From: Clostridium lacusfryxellense
GTDB lineage: Bacteria > Bacillota > Clostridia > Clostridiales > Clostridiaceae
DNA length: 64,000 bases
NCBI RefSeq assembly: GCF_018861735.1
Contig: NZ_JAHLEB010000001.1
Coordinates: forward strand, 248,001-312,000
Direction: 5' to 3'
The position numbers and the translations under genes are program-made. Below, piece by piece: positions 18,860-28,546 of this stretch. The notes under the pieces are model-generated. The model did no database searches, was not told where the DNA came from, and saw nothing but the letters and a program-made list of their open reading frames with translations. Positions within the stretch are counted from its first letter, which is position 1. Each line of letters starts with the position of its first letter.

Positions 18860-19708
18860 TCATATTTCTATATTCAATCCATCATACGCAAATTCTATAT
18901 TGTCATAATTCTTTGCTTTTTTCAAATAATCATCATATGATAATCCCCAGTCCTCGTCTAAATGAGTAATAATAACCTTATTGATATTATACTGTTTTTT
19001 CAGTTCAACAATTTCATTCATCACAAACAAATGTTTTCTCATTTCATTATTGTTATCAATAATAAAATTATCTTTTGCGACTTCTGAAGTTATTGTATTT
19101 CCAATTATCAATAAATTAGCATTATTAAATAAATCTTCATCTGGAAAAGGTTTTACATTACATGGTGCATAAATAACTTTTTTATCCTTTTGCTCAAATA
19201 CGAATACTGAGCTAATCTTATTACTAACAGGTATGATTGTAATTTTTATATCATTTATTTTTAGTTCTCTATCAACAACATTTATTTTTATTAAATTATA
19301 GTTTTTTTCGTAATTTTCAACATACGGTCCGAATTTATTTTTTATTGAACGTATATCTTCAATTACATAATCCAATCCAAACACATTTATAGGTATCTTA
19401 TTTTTAATTCCAACCGATAATTCACACCAATTTATTTTTATCTGTTCAAAAACTCTCATCCCTAGAGTATGGTCGGGATGCCAATGGCTATAAAGCACAT
19501 TATCAATACTCTTTATATCAAATTTATTAAGTGCAATATTAATATCCTCTGGAGTATCAATTAATAAATTGATATCCTCTATAAATAATGAACAACCAAA
19601 ACGCGAATATGGAGTTCCCTTCTCCCTCGCTTCTTTACATACTCTACAACTACATGTTGCTCTAGGTATTGACGTGCATCCTCCAGAACCTAATACTTTA
19701 AATTTCAT
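18860..19708 (-). CDS. MBL-fold metallo-hydrolase (PhnP-like)
   Basis: 282 residues. The metal site SHWHPDHT (HxHxDH) lies near residue 98, and a later His is in VIITHLDEDWG. The start KFKVLGSGGCTSIPRATCSC with a Cys-rich turn (CSCRVCKEA) is like PhnP-type cyclic phosphodiesterases of the lactamase superfamily. ATG 19708 is chosen because GGAGGT sits 7 nt upstream; the longer TTG start lies inside that site. It probably cleaves a phosphodiester or lactone in the cytoplasm, but no substrate can be named. It is monocistronic. Confidence 0.85.
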   Translation of the reverse strand: MKFKVLGSGGCTSIPRATCSCRVCKEAREKGTPYSRFGCSLFIEDINLLIDTPEDINIALNKFDIKSIDNVLYSHWHPDHTLGMRVFEQIKINWCELSVGIKNKIPINVFGLDYVIEDIRSIKNKFGPYVENYEKNYNLIKINVVDRELKINDIKITIIPVSNKISSVFVFEQKDKKVIYAPCNVKPFPDEDLFNNANLLIIGNTITSEVAKDNFIIDNNNEMRKHLFVMNEIVELKKQYNINKVIITHLDEDWGLSYDDYLKKAKNYDNIEFAYDGLNIEI

Positions 19709-19863
19709 GTAACTTACCTCCAATAATTTCTTTTTTCATCAAGTATAAGCTTTTTCTTTCTATATAGGAATATTATAACAGTATATAAAAACTGTCGCAA
19801 TGAGGGGTAACCTAATGGAAGATCAGTTACTAAGTCTCTTACTGTTATTGAGTATTTTGTCCT

Positions 19864-19896
19864 ATGTATAAATATGGTATACTTGCTTTAAATAAA
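19864..19896 (+). promoter_or_regulatory. Extended -10 promoter, nearly identical to one at 44,403
   Basis: ATGTATAAATATGGTATACTTG contains TGG-TATACT (19875-19883), a good extended -10. The 33-bp block recurs at 44403-44435 with one mismatch. It serves the SF0329-like gene 40-50 bp downstream. Confidence 0.6.
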
Positions 19897-19933
19897 GGGT
19901 AAAAATTATAGAAGATTTCTATAGGGGGCTTAT

Positions 19934-20449
19934 ATGCAAAGGAAATGGAGTAAAGTTAAGAAAAATCTAGAAAGTTTTATATGTGATTCATTAAAAAACA
20001 GAGTGGATTTCTTTGTTGTAAATTATAAGAAAGCACTAGATGGTTTAGGGAGGGCATACATAACAGTTGATAAGAGAGAAGTATTAAATATGTGCACATA
20101 TACAGCAGAAAGTAGACAGAATACTATATATGATAAATTAAGGTTTCCGGATGAGAATTACAGGGTAGATGATTATGATACTAACAGAAGAATCAGTGAT
20201 GAAGCACATGAGTTAACAAAAAACGAAGGTGTTTTTGGGCAGTATGACTTTTTTGATGCATTAGAAGTTTATTTTAGTTCATCTATTGATGAATCCTTAA
20301 ATGCTGATAATATGCTTATAAAGATTTTTGCATTACTTGATAAACGAACTGGAAAAAGGACATTAGAAAAATTAAAAGATAAAATGAAAAATGACGTGGA
20401 TATTGTTGACTATTTCTATAGGTTAAGATGTGTAGCAGAGGGCATATAG
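19934..20449 (+). CDS. SF0329 family protein
   Basis: 171 residues, soluble. The opening QRKWSKVKKNLESFICDSLK and ITVDKREVLNMCTY fit the SF0329 family as I remember it, a conserved group of unknown function. There are no membrane segments and no recognisable catalytic motif. AGGGGG precedes the ATG. The gene stands alone, driven by the promoter above. Confidence 0.7.
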   Translation: MQRKWSKVKKNLESFICDSLKNRVDFFVVNYKKALDGLGRAYITVDKREVLNMCTYTAESRQNTIYDKLRFPDENYRVDDYDTNRRISDEAHELTKNEGVFGQYDFFDALEVYFSSSIDESLNADNMLIKIFALLDKRTGKRTLEKLKDKMKNDVDIVDYFYRLRCVAEGI

Positions 20450-20573
20450 ATTAGAATTATGGTACAACAAGTGTACAACAAGTCATAATCGCCATCAAAC
20501 AAATAATCAAAGGTCAGTTTGCTAAGAACTTTGTAAGTTTGATGGACTCATTAACTATACAAAAATATCATAC

Positions 20574-21509
20574 TTAAAATTTATTAACTTTTTTCAATTC
20601 CTCATAAAAAAATTCAGTCATAGGAATTTTCAGGCATCGACTTGATGCCAATTTTAGTAATTGTCCAGAGAAGGTCTCCAGCTCATTTTGTCTTCCTGAA
20701 ATAATGTCTCTATTTAATGAACTTGTGGCTGATTCAGATTGGTTTTGTAGTATATGTTTGAAGTGTATGTCTTCAAGGTCGCCAGCAATGTTAATTTTTA
20801 GACTACGTGCGACGCTGCATGCTTCCGCTAATAATGTTTTCAGCTGTAACATGGAAATTTCATTTTTCCTAAGATCTCCGGTTGTGGCTTTATAATATGC
20901 TGTCACTATATTATAAGCACAATTTAATATATATTTTGTCCAAATAGCAGCTTCTATATCATTTTCTATAATGCATGTGATGTTTGCACCCTGCAATAAT
21001 TTCTTCACTTCTAATAATATAATCTCACCACATTGATTTTGTCTTTCATAACCAATATGAACAACACCGTAAGGGCTGGTGTGATGAATGGAAAAATCTT
21101 TACTTGCTCCCGAGGTAATATAAATGAGGCCATCCAGAACATGAACTTTACCTATTAAATTTCGCAAGTTACTTGAAACATTAACACCGTTAAGCAATGG
21201 TATAATTACAGTATTTTCATCAATCATGGTTGATATTTCGGCGCAGACCTGCTCCAATGAAAAATTCTTGACACTAAGAATGATATAATCCATTACGCCC
21301 ATTTCCTTTGCATTATTGCTTGCCATAGTAGGATAAGTCGTAAATTCACCAAAGGCATCGCTGTGTAATCTTAATCCGTTTTTTTTGATGGACGCAAGCC
21401 TCTCCCCCCTAGCAAAAAAATATATATTATCATAATGATGAGCAAGCATGCAGCCTAGGTATCCTCCAACACCGCCTAGGCCTACTACACAAAGTTTTTT
21501 ATTGTTCAT
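20574..21509 (-). CDS. panE: 2-dehydropantoate 2-reductase family protein
   Basis: 311 residues. The Rossmann motif VVGLGGVGGYLG at the start and later ILSVKNF, LLNGV and YGVVHIGYE fit the ApbA/PanE ketopantoate reductases. The family reduces ketopantoate to pantoate with NADPH in coenzyme A synthesis. The helical C-terminal domain, with the family Lys in AAIWTKYILNCAYN, is present. It is not next to panB, panC or panD, so a paralog acting on another 2-oxo acid is possible. It lies 18 bp after the zinc-ribbon gene at 21528-22100 and may share its transcript. Confidence 0.85.
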   Translation of the reverse strand: MNNKKLCVVGLGGVGGYLGCMLAHHYDNIYFFARGERLASIKKNGLRLHSDAFGEFTTYPTMASNNAKEMGVMDYIILSVKNFSLEQVCAEISTMIDENTVIIPLLNGVNVSSNLRNLIGKVHVLDGLIYITSGASKDFSIHHTSPYGVVHIGYERQNQCGEIILLEVKKLLQGANITCIIENDIEAAIWTKYILNCAYNIVTAYYKATTGDLRKNEISMLQLKTLLAEACSVARSLKINIAGDLEDIHFKHILQNQSESATSSLNRDIISGRQNELETFSGQLLKLASSRCLKIPMTEFFYEELKKVNKF

Positions 21510-21527
21510 AGATATCTCCCCCTAGTT

Positions 21528-22100
21528 TTACTCGTTATCCCTATTATAAAGAATTTTTATTAGCTCATAAATCAATTGTGATAGTTCTCCACCTATAATA
21601 TTTCCACTGTATTTTTCTCCTTTATAACTTATTAATAATGTTCCAAATCGCACTCCTGGATTGGAACCAGTTATATTCATTTCTGGCATTTCATCCATTA
21701 GGGAAAAATCAGCTACTATGTTATTTTTTTTACCATCAAACGTCACAATTTCATCCTCAGTTATTATAAATCCTATTCTTCCTTTTAATAAGTTTCCGTC
21801 TTCTTTATGAGCTATAACTTTGCTAATTTCTATACTTTTACCTAATTTTGTTTTAATCACATTACAAAATTTTATTAGATTCTTTTGATTTATATTCTCC
21901 AGCATCTTGAAATCTTCATTATTTATAATATCTACTTTTTCTTTTATTTTAAGAATCTTTTCTTTAAAACTCATTACTATTATCTCTTCTTTTTTTACTA
22001 TTTTTTTAAAACTACCCTGGGATAGTGGCTTAAGTCTACACTGTGAACAGTGCTTTGAACCTCTTAAATAATTTTTACCACAATTAACACAGATCGGCAT
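21528..22100 (-). CDS. Zinc-ribbon protein of unknown function
   Basis: 190 residues. The N-terminus is a zinc ribbon, CVNCGKNYLRGSKHCSQC, with two CxxC knuckles. A Lys-rich linker follows, then a domain of about 110 residues with strands such as GRIGFIITEDEIVTFDG and GTLLISYKGEKYSG, which may be PH-like. There are no membrane segments. It lies just upstream of the panE-like gene. I do not recognise the family. Confidence 0.7.
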   Translation of the reverse strand: MPICVNCGKNYLRGSKHCSQCRLKPLSQGSFKKIVKKEEIIVMSFKEKILKIKEKVDIINNEDFKMLENINQKNLIKFCNVIKTKLGKSIEISKVIAHKEDGNLLKGRIGFIITEDEIVTFDGKKNNIVADFSLMDEMPEMNITGSNPGVRFGTLLISYKGEKYSGNIIGGELSQLIYELIKILYNRDNE

Positions 22101-22374
22101 AATTTAATCCCCTTTCAATAACTTAATTAGTATTATATATTTACTGTTATTTTAACCCTATAATAGATATATTAATCTATTATATTCTATATTATATAAC
22201 ATTATCAACTAAGAGTGATAAGCATAAAATTAGAGAAGTAATCTAAATATAATTATGTTAAATATATGAATAATTGTATTGATATACAGTATAATTTAAT
22301 ATAAACACAATTGTTTGACAACATGAAGATTATTTATATACTGATTATTAAGTGAATTATTAGGAGATGGTAGA

Positions 22375-23100
22375 ATGAAGAAAATCAATCCATTTATACT
22401 ACCCTTATTTAGAAGTGTTTTGTTTATTATAGTTGGAGTGTTATTTGCAATAATAACCAAGCAATCATTAGAACAAGCAAGTCGATGGTGGTCTATAATA
22501 TGTACTGCTATCAATATTATTACTATTATTTTATTAATAACTATTTGCAAAATTGAAGGAACTACCTATAAAAAGCTAATTGGTTATCATAAAGGTCAAG
22601 ATAATCTGAAATATACATTGCTCATTGTTGTACTAATGCTTTCATTAGGAGTAGGTGGAATGTATGGATTTGGATTTATGATTTATGGTTATGTTCCTGT
22701 GACAATGATACAACCTATTCCTGTTTGGATTGCAATAATAAATACTATACTTTTGCCTTTAACTATAGTATTTGCTGAACTACCTTTGTATTTTGGATAT
22801 GCACTAAACGGAATAGAAGAAATTACAGGCAACAAAATACTATCTATTATGTATCCAATGTTTTTCTATGAGCTGCAACATAGTTTTATACCTCTACTAT
22901 ATGACTGGAAACATATTATGTTTAGATTCTTGTCATTCTTGCCTTTAATGTTAGTATTAGGATTTATTTATTATAAAAAGAGAAAACTCCAATCTTTAAT
23001 GATAGGTCACGCTATTTTAGATTTGGCAACATGTTCTCAAATTTTAATGACTTCTATATCTCCTGCATTATTTGAGATGATGAAAACAATGAGCAAGTAA
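22375..23100 (+). CDS. CPBP-family intramembrane protein (Abi-like)
   Basis: 241 residues with six to eight membrane helices. CPBP-type motifs are visible: FAELPLYFGYAL, ELQHSF and GHAILDL. The canonical EExxxR motif reads AELPLYF here, so one Glu and the Arg are lost while the two His motifs remain. It may be a divergent protease or an inactive relative. The family covers CAAX prenyl proteases and bacteriocin immunity or maturation proteins. AGGAG precedes the ATG. Confidence 0.75.
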   Translation: MKKINPFILPLFRSVLFIIVGVLFAIITKQSLEQASRWWSIICTAINIITIILLITICKIEGTTYKKLIGYHKGQDNLKYTLLIVVLMLSLGVGGMYGFGFMIYGYVPVTMIQPIPVWIAIINTILLPLTIVFAELPLYFGYALNGIEEITGNKILSIMYPMFFYELQHSFIPLLYDWKHIMFRFLSFLPLMLVLGFIYYKKRKLQSLMIGHAILDLATCSQILMTSISPALFEMMKTMSK

Positions 23101-23228
23101 TATGTTTGGGTAATCAGTGATTATTCCTCAGATAATGCAAGCTACAATGAAAGATGAAGAGAAAATATAAGATTTATTTGGGTTATGCATGATACCAACA
23201 ACAAACCATAAAATTAGGTATATAAATA

Positions 23229-23276
23229 CGAAATGTTCATAAGAAGAGCCATATGGCTTGCCTTATGAACATTTCG
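23229..23276. repeat. Long nested inverted repeat
   Basis: CGAAATGTTCATAAG (23229-23243) pairs perfectly with CTTATGAACATTTCG (23262-23276). The 18-nt loop holds a second palindrome, AGCCATATGGCT. No T-tract follows, so a simple terminator is doubtful, although it lies between convergent genes. Confidence 0.6.
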
Positions 23277-23306
23277 AAACGTGCATTAATGTCTTAGAAA
23301 CTATAT

Positions 23307-23510
23307 TTATTTTCTTCTTTTAAAAACTGCGACAATTTCTCTACATTTTCCACCATCTTGAGTAGTTGAGAAACAAGACACTAATTCCCAACCTTGTTCT
23401 CCAAAATTATTAAGTTCATTATCAAAATTGCTTATATCTAGTATTCCACCCATAAATCCTTTGGATTCAACTTTAATACTTGTATATTCCCACTTCTCCA
23501 AGAAATCCAC
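23307..23510 (-). CDS. DUF4177 domain-containing protein
   Basis: 67 residues. The pattern KWEYTSIKVE ... LNNFGEQGWELVSC ... IVAVFKRRK is the DUF4177 signature: a short beta strand, a helix ending in GWELV, and a final strand. The function is unknown. It is alone between a hairpin and a primase fragment. Confidence 0.75.
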   Translation of the reverse strand: MDFLEKWEYTSIKVESKGFMGGILDISNFDNELNNFGEQGWELVSCFSTTQDGGKCREIVAVFKRRK

Positions 23511-23605
23511 CTCAATTCACATATTTTATTTTAGTTAATAGTAAACCTAAACACGTAATATCATAAAATTGTTTTCTAATTTAATTATAACGCTTATTGA
23601 TATAA

Positions 23606-23934
23606 CTAGTCCACCATGTTATCATCTGCAATAAAATCTATATCAACATTTTTCTCGCGAAGTTTATTAATATAAATAACTGCACACCGAAAAGTCTTTT
23701 TATTCTTTGAATTTTCTTGTCTCACTGAAAAATTAACAGGCTTATTGTAGCATTTACAGTACTGCATATTGCTTAATTGTTTTTTGAAACTATTCAGTGG
23801 TAACACCTCATGAGTCACACCTCATGAGTCACATTATGCTCTCTACAGTACTTTACAAACCTATCATAAAAGCATGTATAATTAAGGCGTAGCACAAAAT
23901 CTCCATCTAACAAGTCCTCATAAGGCCCCTCAGG
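23606..23934 (-). pseudogene. Partial copy of the 3' end of the primase gene
   Basis: This stretch matches 28911-29336 closely, down to the C-terminal DNMVD and stop. Two lesions are plain. About 106 bp are missing between two copies of CTCCATCTAA, and CACCTCATGAGTCA is duplicated in tandem at 23804-23831, which breaks the frame. Only the last 69 residues remain open. It is a dead duplicate, not a gene. Confidence 0.9.
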
Positions 23935-24003
23935 CTTAGATGATTTATATTAATAAGAAAAATACATTAAGAGTTATGGTACAACATGTAATATACATCT
24001 CTA

Positions 24004-24972
24004 GTGGCTAGGCAAAGGCAATGTACTGTGATTAATAGAGATTTAAATAATAAAGATTACGATAGAATATATATATTCGATTCCAAGGAAAATCATATAT
24101 CTTATTCAAATATAATAAATATCGCACCGTTGGTGCGAGAAATTAGTTGGAGTAAGAATATCGTAATTATGGAAAAATGCAAAGAAAGTTTATAACGATA
24201 ACTTTACATAAAAATGACCAAACAATATGGTTGGACTAAAAAGTGTACTTATAATTAATTTAGGCAATAAAGCTATAAAAATTTTACTTCATAAAACAAA
24301 TTTGATGAAACTGTGAATCTTTCTCTCTTGTAAATTATTTGCTTTATATCTAATACTATTGTTTTATTCTAATCATCTTATATCAGTTTCCACAAGATCC
24401 TTCTTTAGTATTTTGAATTTATCTTAATATCTAAATATCTAATTAGGAAAGGGATTTTCACGCTCTAATCTATTTAATATGAGAAAGTTTTATTTATTCT
24501 ATAAAAGTGTCCAGTCAGTGATTGGACACTTAAGTTAGTGGCATTATTGAGAACTCCTATCTATTTCAGATGAGGCTGCAAGGACTTTTTATGAGAAGGA
24601 ATCTATTAATTTGAATTGGTCTGTTAGAGAGCCAAAAAGACAAATTTCAACTTCTCTTTTTGAACGATTATTACTTTTAAACGGTGATGGTAATAAAGAA
24701 AGGGTTTTATAACTTTCAAAGATAGGTATAACATTTATAATCCTAAGGATATGCTAAAAGATTCGTATGGTTTTGGGTTTATAGGACTTCCTAAGACAAA
24801 CCTTTTTTAAAAAAAGATTTGGAAAAAGCTCTTAATTTATAGCTTGAAAATTTTTTTCTTGAACTAGGTAGAGGATGTATGTTTGAAGGTTCGCAGCAAA
24901 GAATAACACTTGGAAATATACATTATTATGTGGATTTAGTTTTATATAATAAAATACTAAAAGCTTATTAAA
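24004..24972 (+). pseudogene. Decayed McrC-like piece followed by DUF1016 (YhcG-type) pieces
   Basis: From 24013 the frame reads TVINRDLNNKDYDRIYIFDS, matching the nuclease core of the intact McrC-like gene at about 16230. It then passes into PLVREISWSKNIVIMEKCKE and, out of frame, MTKQYGWTK, both typical of DUF1016. From about 24540, broken frames give DEAARTFYEKES, NLNWSVREPKRQIST, LFERLLL, YNPKDMLKDSYGFGFIGLP and finally GNIHYYVDLVLYN, the PD-(D/E)XK end of a YhcG protein. Several frameshifts and stops are present. It is debris of one McrC-like and one or two YhcG genes. Confidence 0.75.
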
Positions 24973-24992
24973 TCTATATAAATGATAAAACA

Positions 24993-25033
24993 CGTCCCAA
25001 AACATTGACATGGCGTCCCAAATGAACTATAAT
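24993..25033 (+). promoter_or_regulatory. Consensus sigma-A promoter with flanking direct repeats
   Basis: TTGACA (25005-25010) and TATAAT (25028-25033) are both perfect, with a 17-bp spacer. CGTCCCAAA occurs at 24993-25001 and again at 25014-25022, 21 bp apart, two helical turns, on either side of the -35. This suggests operator half-sites for a regulator; the HTH at the end of the ATPase is a candidate. Confidence 0.8.
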
Positions 25034-25077
25034 AATATTAATAATAGTATAAAAAAAATGATTGGAGGTAAATGGTC

Positions 25078-26112
25078 ATGAAAAAAAAGAATATAATTAA
25101 TTTGATAAAATATTATTCAGAAAATAATGATGCGGGATTCAGAAGTGAAGCATATGAAATAGCTAAAGATTTTGATAGTGCAGGTGATTTTCAATTGTCT
25201 GAATATATTATGGCTTTATTATCAAATGTAAATACATTTGTACCTCAGATGACCGAAAATGATTCTGTATTTTTTCAAAGAATTGAACCGAGTCAGGAAC
25301 CATTGCCGTTGCCGGAAGCGATTAAAGCGGATGTTATTGGTATAGTAAATGCAGTGGGTCATAATGCAGGTATTAATAAGTTTTTGTTTCAAGGCGATCC
25401 TGGTACTGGAAAAACAGAAACTGTAAAACAAATAGCTAGAATACTTGATCGCGATTTGTTTTTGGTTGATTTTAATTCAGTAATAGATAGTAAATTAGGG
25501 CAAACATCAAAAAATATAGCATCTCTTTTCCAAGAAATCAATCATTTTGTTTATCCGGACAAAGTATTGATATTGTTTGACGAGATAGATGCAATTGCTT
25601 TGGATCGAACAAATTCAAATGATTTAAGAGAAATGGGAAGAGCAACTTCAGCAGTTTTAAAAGGATTAGATAATGTTGATGAACGTATAGTTTTGATTGC
25701 TACAACCAATTTATTCGATTCATTTGACAAAGCATTAATACGTAGATTTGATTCGACGATTGATTTCAACCGGTATAGCAGGGAAGATTTGCTTGATGTG
25801 GCTGAAGCATTATTAAGTGAATTCTTAAATAAATTTAGATTTGCTGGTAGGAATATGAGATTATTTAAAAAGATAATGTCATTTATGGATAATATACCAT
25901 ATCCAGGTGACTTGAAAAATATGATAAAAACATCAATTGCTTTTAGCAAGCCAGGTGATGAATTCGATTATTTAATAAGATTATATCAAATTGTTAATAA
26001 GAATAGATCAGATAATTTAAAAGAATTACAGGGCAAAGGATTTACAGTAAGAGAAATTGAAATACTAACAGGCGTTTCTAAAAGTCAAGTATCACGTGAG
26101 CTAAAGGAGTGA
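25078..26112 (+). CDS. ietA: AAA ATPase of an Iet (Ite)-type anti-phage pair
   Basis: About 344 residues. The AAA module has QGDPGTGKT (about 106), Walker B ILFDEIDAIA (about 163), sensor IATTN (about 209) and an arginine pair in ALIRRFD. The last 24 residues, FTVREIEILTGVSKSQVSRE, look like a helix-turn-helix. ATG 25078 is chosen since GGAGGT ends 8 nt before it; ATG 25072 is too close. The subtilase gene follows after 4 bp. AAA ATPase plus S8 protease is the published Iet (RefSeq: Ite) pair, assigned here from memory of the family. The ATPase probably senses infection or remodels targets for the protease. Confidence 0.8.
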   Translation: MKKKNIINLIKYYSENNDAGFRSEAYEIAKDFDSAGDFQLSEYIMALLSNVNTFVPQMTENDSVFFQRIEPSQEPLPLPEAIKADVIGIVNAVGHNAGINKFLFQGDPGTGKTETVKQIARILDRDLFLVDFNSVIDSKLGQTSKNIASLFQEINHFVYPDKVLILFDEIDAIALDRTNSNDLREMGRATSAVLKGLDNVDERIVLIATTNLFDSFDKALIRRFDSTIDFNRYSREDLLDVAEALLSEFLNKFRFAGRNMRLFKKIMSFMDNIPYPGDLKNMIKTSIAFSKPGDEFDYLIRLYQIVNKNRSDNLKELQGKGFTVREIEILTGVSKSQVSRELKE

Positions 26113-26116
26113 GAAT

Positions 26117-28333
26117 ATGAATGATATATTACAATTAAAAGGACAATTTCAGCAGAAAGTAAGTTCATCAAGACCGGGTCCTTCAAATCTTCCTAGAAAA
26201 GCAAGTGTTGATGTAATGCACTTGGAAAAAATAAGAAAAGATATGATTGAAGTATTGGAATTTTGGGAACAAGATACAATACTTATTGACGCATTAGTTA
26301 GTGTTCGTTATATGAAAATTGCTGCGAAGAGTAATAGAATAAAAGGATTATTAAAGGGTGGGGGTAAAATCCCCAATGATTGTATTGTTGGTGCAAAGTT
26401 TACGGGAACTGAAAAAAAACAACATTTAATAACATATTGTGTTAGCATTGAAATTTTGAAAAAAACTGTTGTGAATTTAAATAAATGCATAAATATATTG
26501 CATAGTGATTTTGATGGAAAAATTACTTGTGATGAAGTAGAAGAAATAAACAATAAAACAAGAATATATGATACATCGGTTATTGCTAAAAGTAACTTTG
26601 TTAATATAATTGTTGATTCATATTATATTGACAAAGTCTTAATAGAAGAAAGTAGTGAAGAAGTTGAAGGTGAATCAATTATAACTATTTACAAAACAAG
26701 CTTAGATACAAAAAAAATAATGGAGAAAATAGGAATAGGATCTCTAATAGGAAAAATGATTGACGATACCACAATGCTTTTGTTTCCAGATCAATTGGCC
26801 ATATTGAAACGTAAGGCTCCGTATTTGATTGCGATGGCAGTAAGTGATTTGTCTAGCTTGACAAGAGATGATTTCGAATTTCAATCAGAAAGCACAATTA
26901 CAATTCCCAAACCAGAGAATGAACCTATTATAGGTGTTATTGATACGTTATTTGATAAAAATGTATACTTCACTGAGTGGGTTGAGTTTCATAGTACGGT
27001 AGATAAGGAACTAGAATCATCAGATAAGGATTTTTTTCATGGAACGGCAGTTTCGTCAATTATTGTAGATGGAGCAAGTATTAACCCAGAACTAGATGAT
27101 GGTTGCGGTAGGTTTAGAGTGAGACATTTCGGAGTAGCTACAAGTGGAAAATTTAGTTCGTTTACAATAATGAAGGCAATAAGAGATATCATTGAAATGA
27201 ATAAGGATATTAAAGTGTGGAATTTATCATTAGGGTCTGTAATGGAGATTCATGATAATTTTATATCACCTGAAGCTGCTGAACTTGATAGAATACAAAA
27301 TAAATACGATGTAATATTTGTTATTGCCGGAACGAATAAGCCAAACTTTGAAAAAAAAAGATTAAAGATTGGTGCTCCAGCAGATTCAATAAATGCACTA
27401 GTAGTAAATTCTGTGAATTTACTAGGAAGACCTGCAACATATTCAAGAGAAGGGCTAGTACTTTCATTTTTTAATAAACCAGATATCAGTTATTATGGTG
27501 GTGATGGACCACAAAAAATTAGAGTTTGCACATCTACAGGAGAGGCTTATGTTGCAGGAACGTCTTTTGCAGCCCCATGGATATCTAGGAAAATGGCATA
27601 CTTAATTCATATTATAGGGTTGAGCAGAGAAGCAGCTAAGGCATTAATTATTGATTCAGCTGTCGGATGGAAGAAAACAGAAGATCCATCAAATTTAATA
27701 GGATATGGTGTTGTGCCAAAGCGAATAGAAGATATTGTGCAATCTCCAAATGATGAGATTAGATTTATTTTATCAGGTGTATCTGAAAAATATGATACTT
27801 ACAATTTTAATATTCCAGTTCCTATTTATAAAGAGAAACATCCTTTTGTAGCAAAAGCTACTTTGTGCTATTTTCCTAAATGTTCGAGAACTCAAGGCGT
27901 CGACTACACTAATACAGAACTGGATTTACATTTTGGAAGAATTAAAGATTCAGGGATAAAGTCTATTAATGGAAATCAGCAAAGTGTTGAGGGGGGGCAT
28001 TATCTATTTGAAGAAGACGCAAGGAAATATTTTAGAAAATGGGATAATGTTAAACATATCAACGAGGAGTTGAAAAATGGAACAAGAGGAAAGAAGGCAT
28101 ACAACAATGGCCTGTGGGGAATAAGCATTAAGACCAAGGAAAGATTAAGTAAGCGGGATGGTGAAGGTCTAAAATTTAGTGTTGTTGTAACTCTTAAAGA
28201 AATAAATGGTGTTAATAGAATTGAAGATTTTATACATCAGTGTTCATTCAGAGGATGGCTAGTTAATAGAATCAATGTTGATAATTATATTGAGATTTAT
28301 AATAAGGCAGAAGAAGAAATTTCATTTGATTAA
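26117..28333 (+). CDS. ietS: Subtilisin-like (S8) anti-phage peptidase, Iet (Ite) type
   Basis: 738 residues. The catalytic triad is complete: Asp276 in IGVIDTLFD, His308 in FFHGTAVSS and Ser483 in GTSFAAPWIS. A 270-residue N-terminal region of unknown fold and a 220-residue beta-rich C-terminal part flank the protease. No signal peptide is seen, so it works in the cytoplasm, unusual for subtilases but usual for this defence type. It is cotranscribed with the AAA ATPase gene. It presumably cleaves a phage or host protein when activated; the target is unknown. Confidence 0.85.
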   Translation: MNDILQLKGQFQQKVSSSRPGPSNLPRKASVDVMHLEKIRKDMIEVLEFWEQDTILIDALVSVRYMKIAAKSNRIKGLLKGGGKIPNDCIVGAKFTGTEKKQHLITYCVSIEILKKTVVNLNKCINILHSDFDGKITCDEVEEINNKTRIYDTSVIAKSNFVNIIVDSYYIDKVLIEESSEEVEGESIITIYKTSLDTKKIMEKIGIGSLIGKMIDDTTMLLFPDQLAILKRKAPYLIAMAVSDLSSLTRDDFEFQSESTITIPKPENEPIIGVIDTLFDKNVYFTEWVEFHSTVDKELESSDKDFFHGTAVSSIIVDGASINPELDDGCGRFRVRHFGVATSGKFSSFTIMKAIRDIIEMNKDIKVWNLSLGSVMEIHDNFISPEAAELDRIQNKYDVIFVIAGTNKPNFEKKRLKIGAPADSINALVVNSVNLLGRPATYSREGLVLSFFNKPDISYYGGDGPQKIRVCTSTGEAYVAGTSFAAPWISRKMAYLIHIIGLSREAAKALIIDSAVGWKKTEDPSNLIGYGVVPKRIEDIVQSPNDEIRFILSGVSEKYDTYNFNIPVPIYKEKHPFVAKATLCYFPKCSRTQGVDYTNTELDLHFGRIKDSGIKSINGNQQSVEGGHYLFEEDARKYFRKWDNVKHINEELKNGTRGKKAYNNGLWGISIKTKERLSKRDGEGLKFSVVVTLKEINGVNRIEDFIHQCSFRGWLVNRINVDNYIEIYNKAEEEISFD

Positions 28334-28546
28334 TTAAAGTATAAATAATCAGAAATATAGATATAGAAGAATTTAATGAAGTAAAACGTAAAAAGACGTC
28401 TAGAGTTTTCTCTTTACATAAAGAAAACCAGACGATTATGTCTGGCCCCCTTGTCAAAGGATTATCCAATAACATATTAATTTCGCAAATTAGTAGTCAA
28501 AGAAATTAATCTTTTGCAAGGAAAATTTGCATAGGAGGTGAAAATA

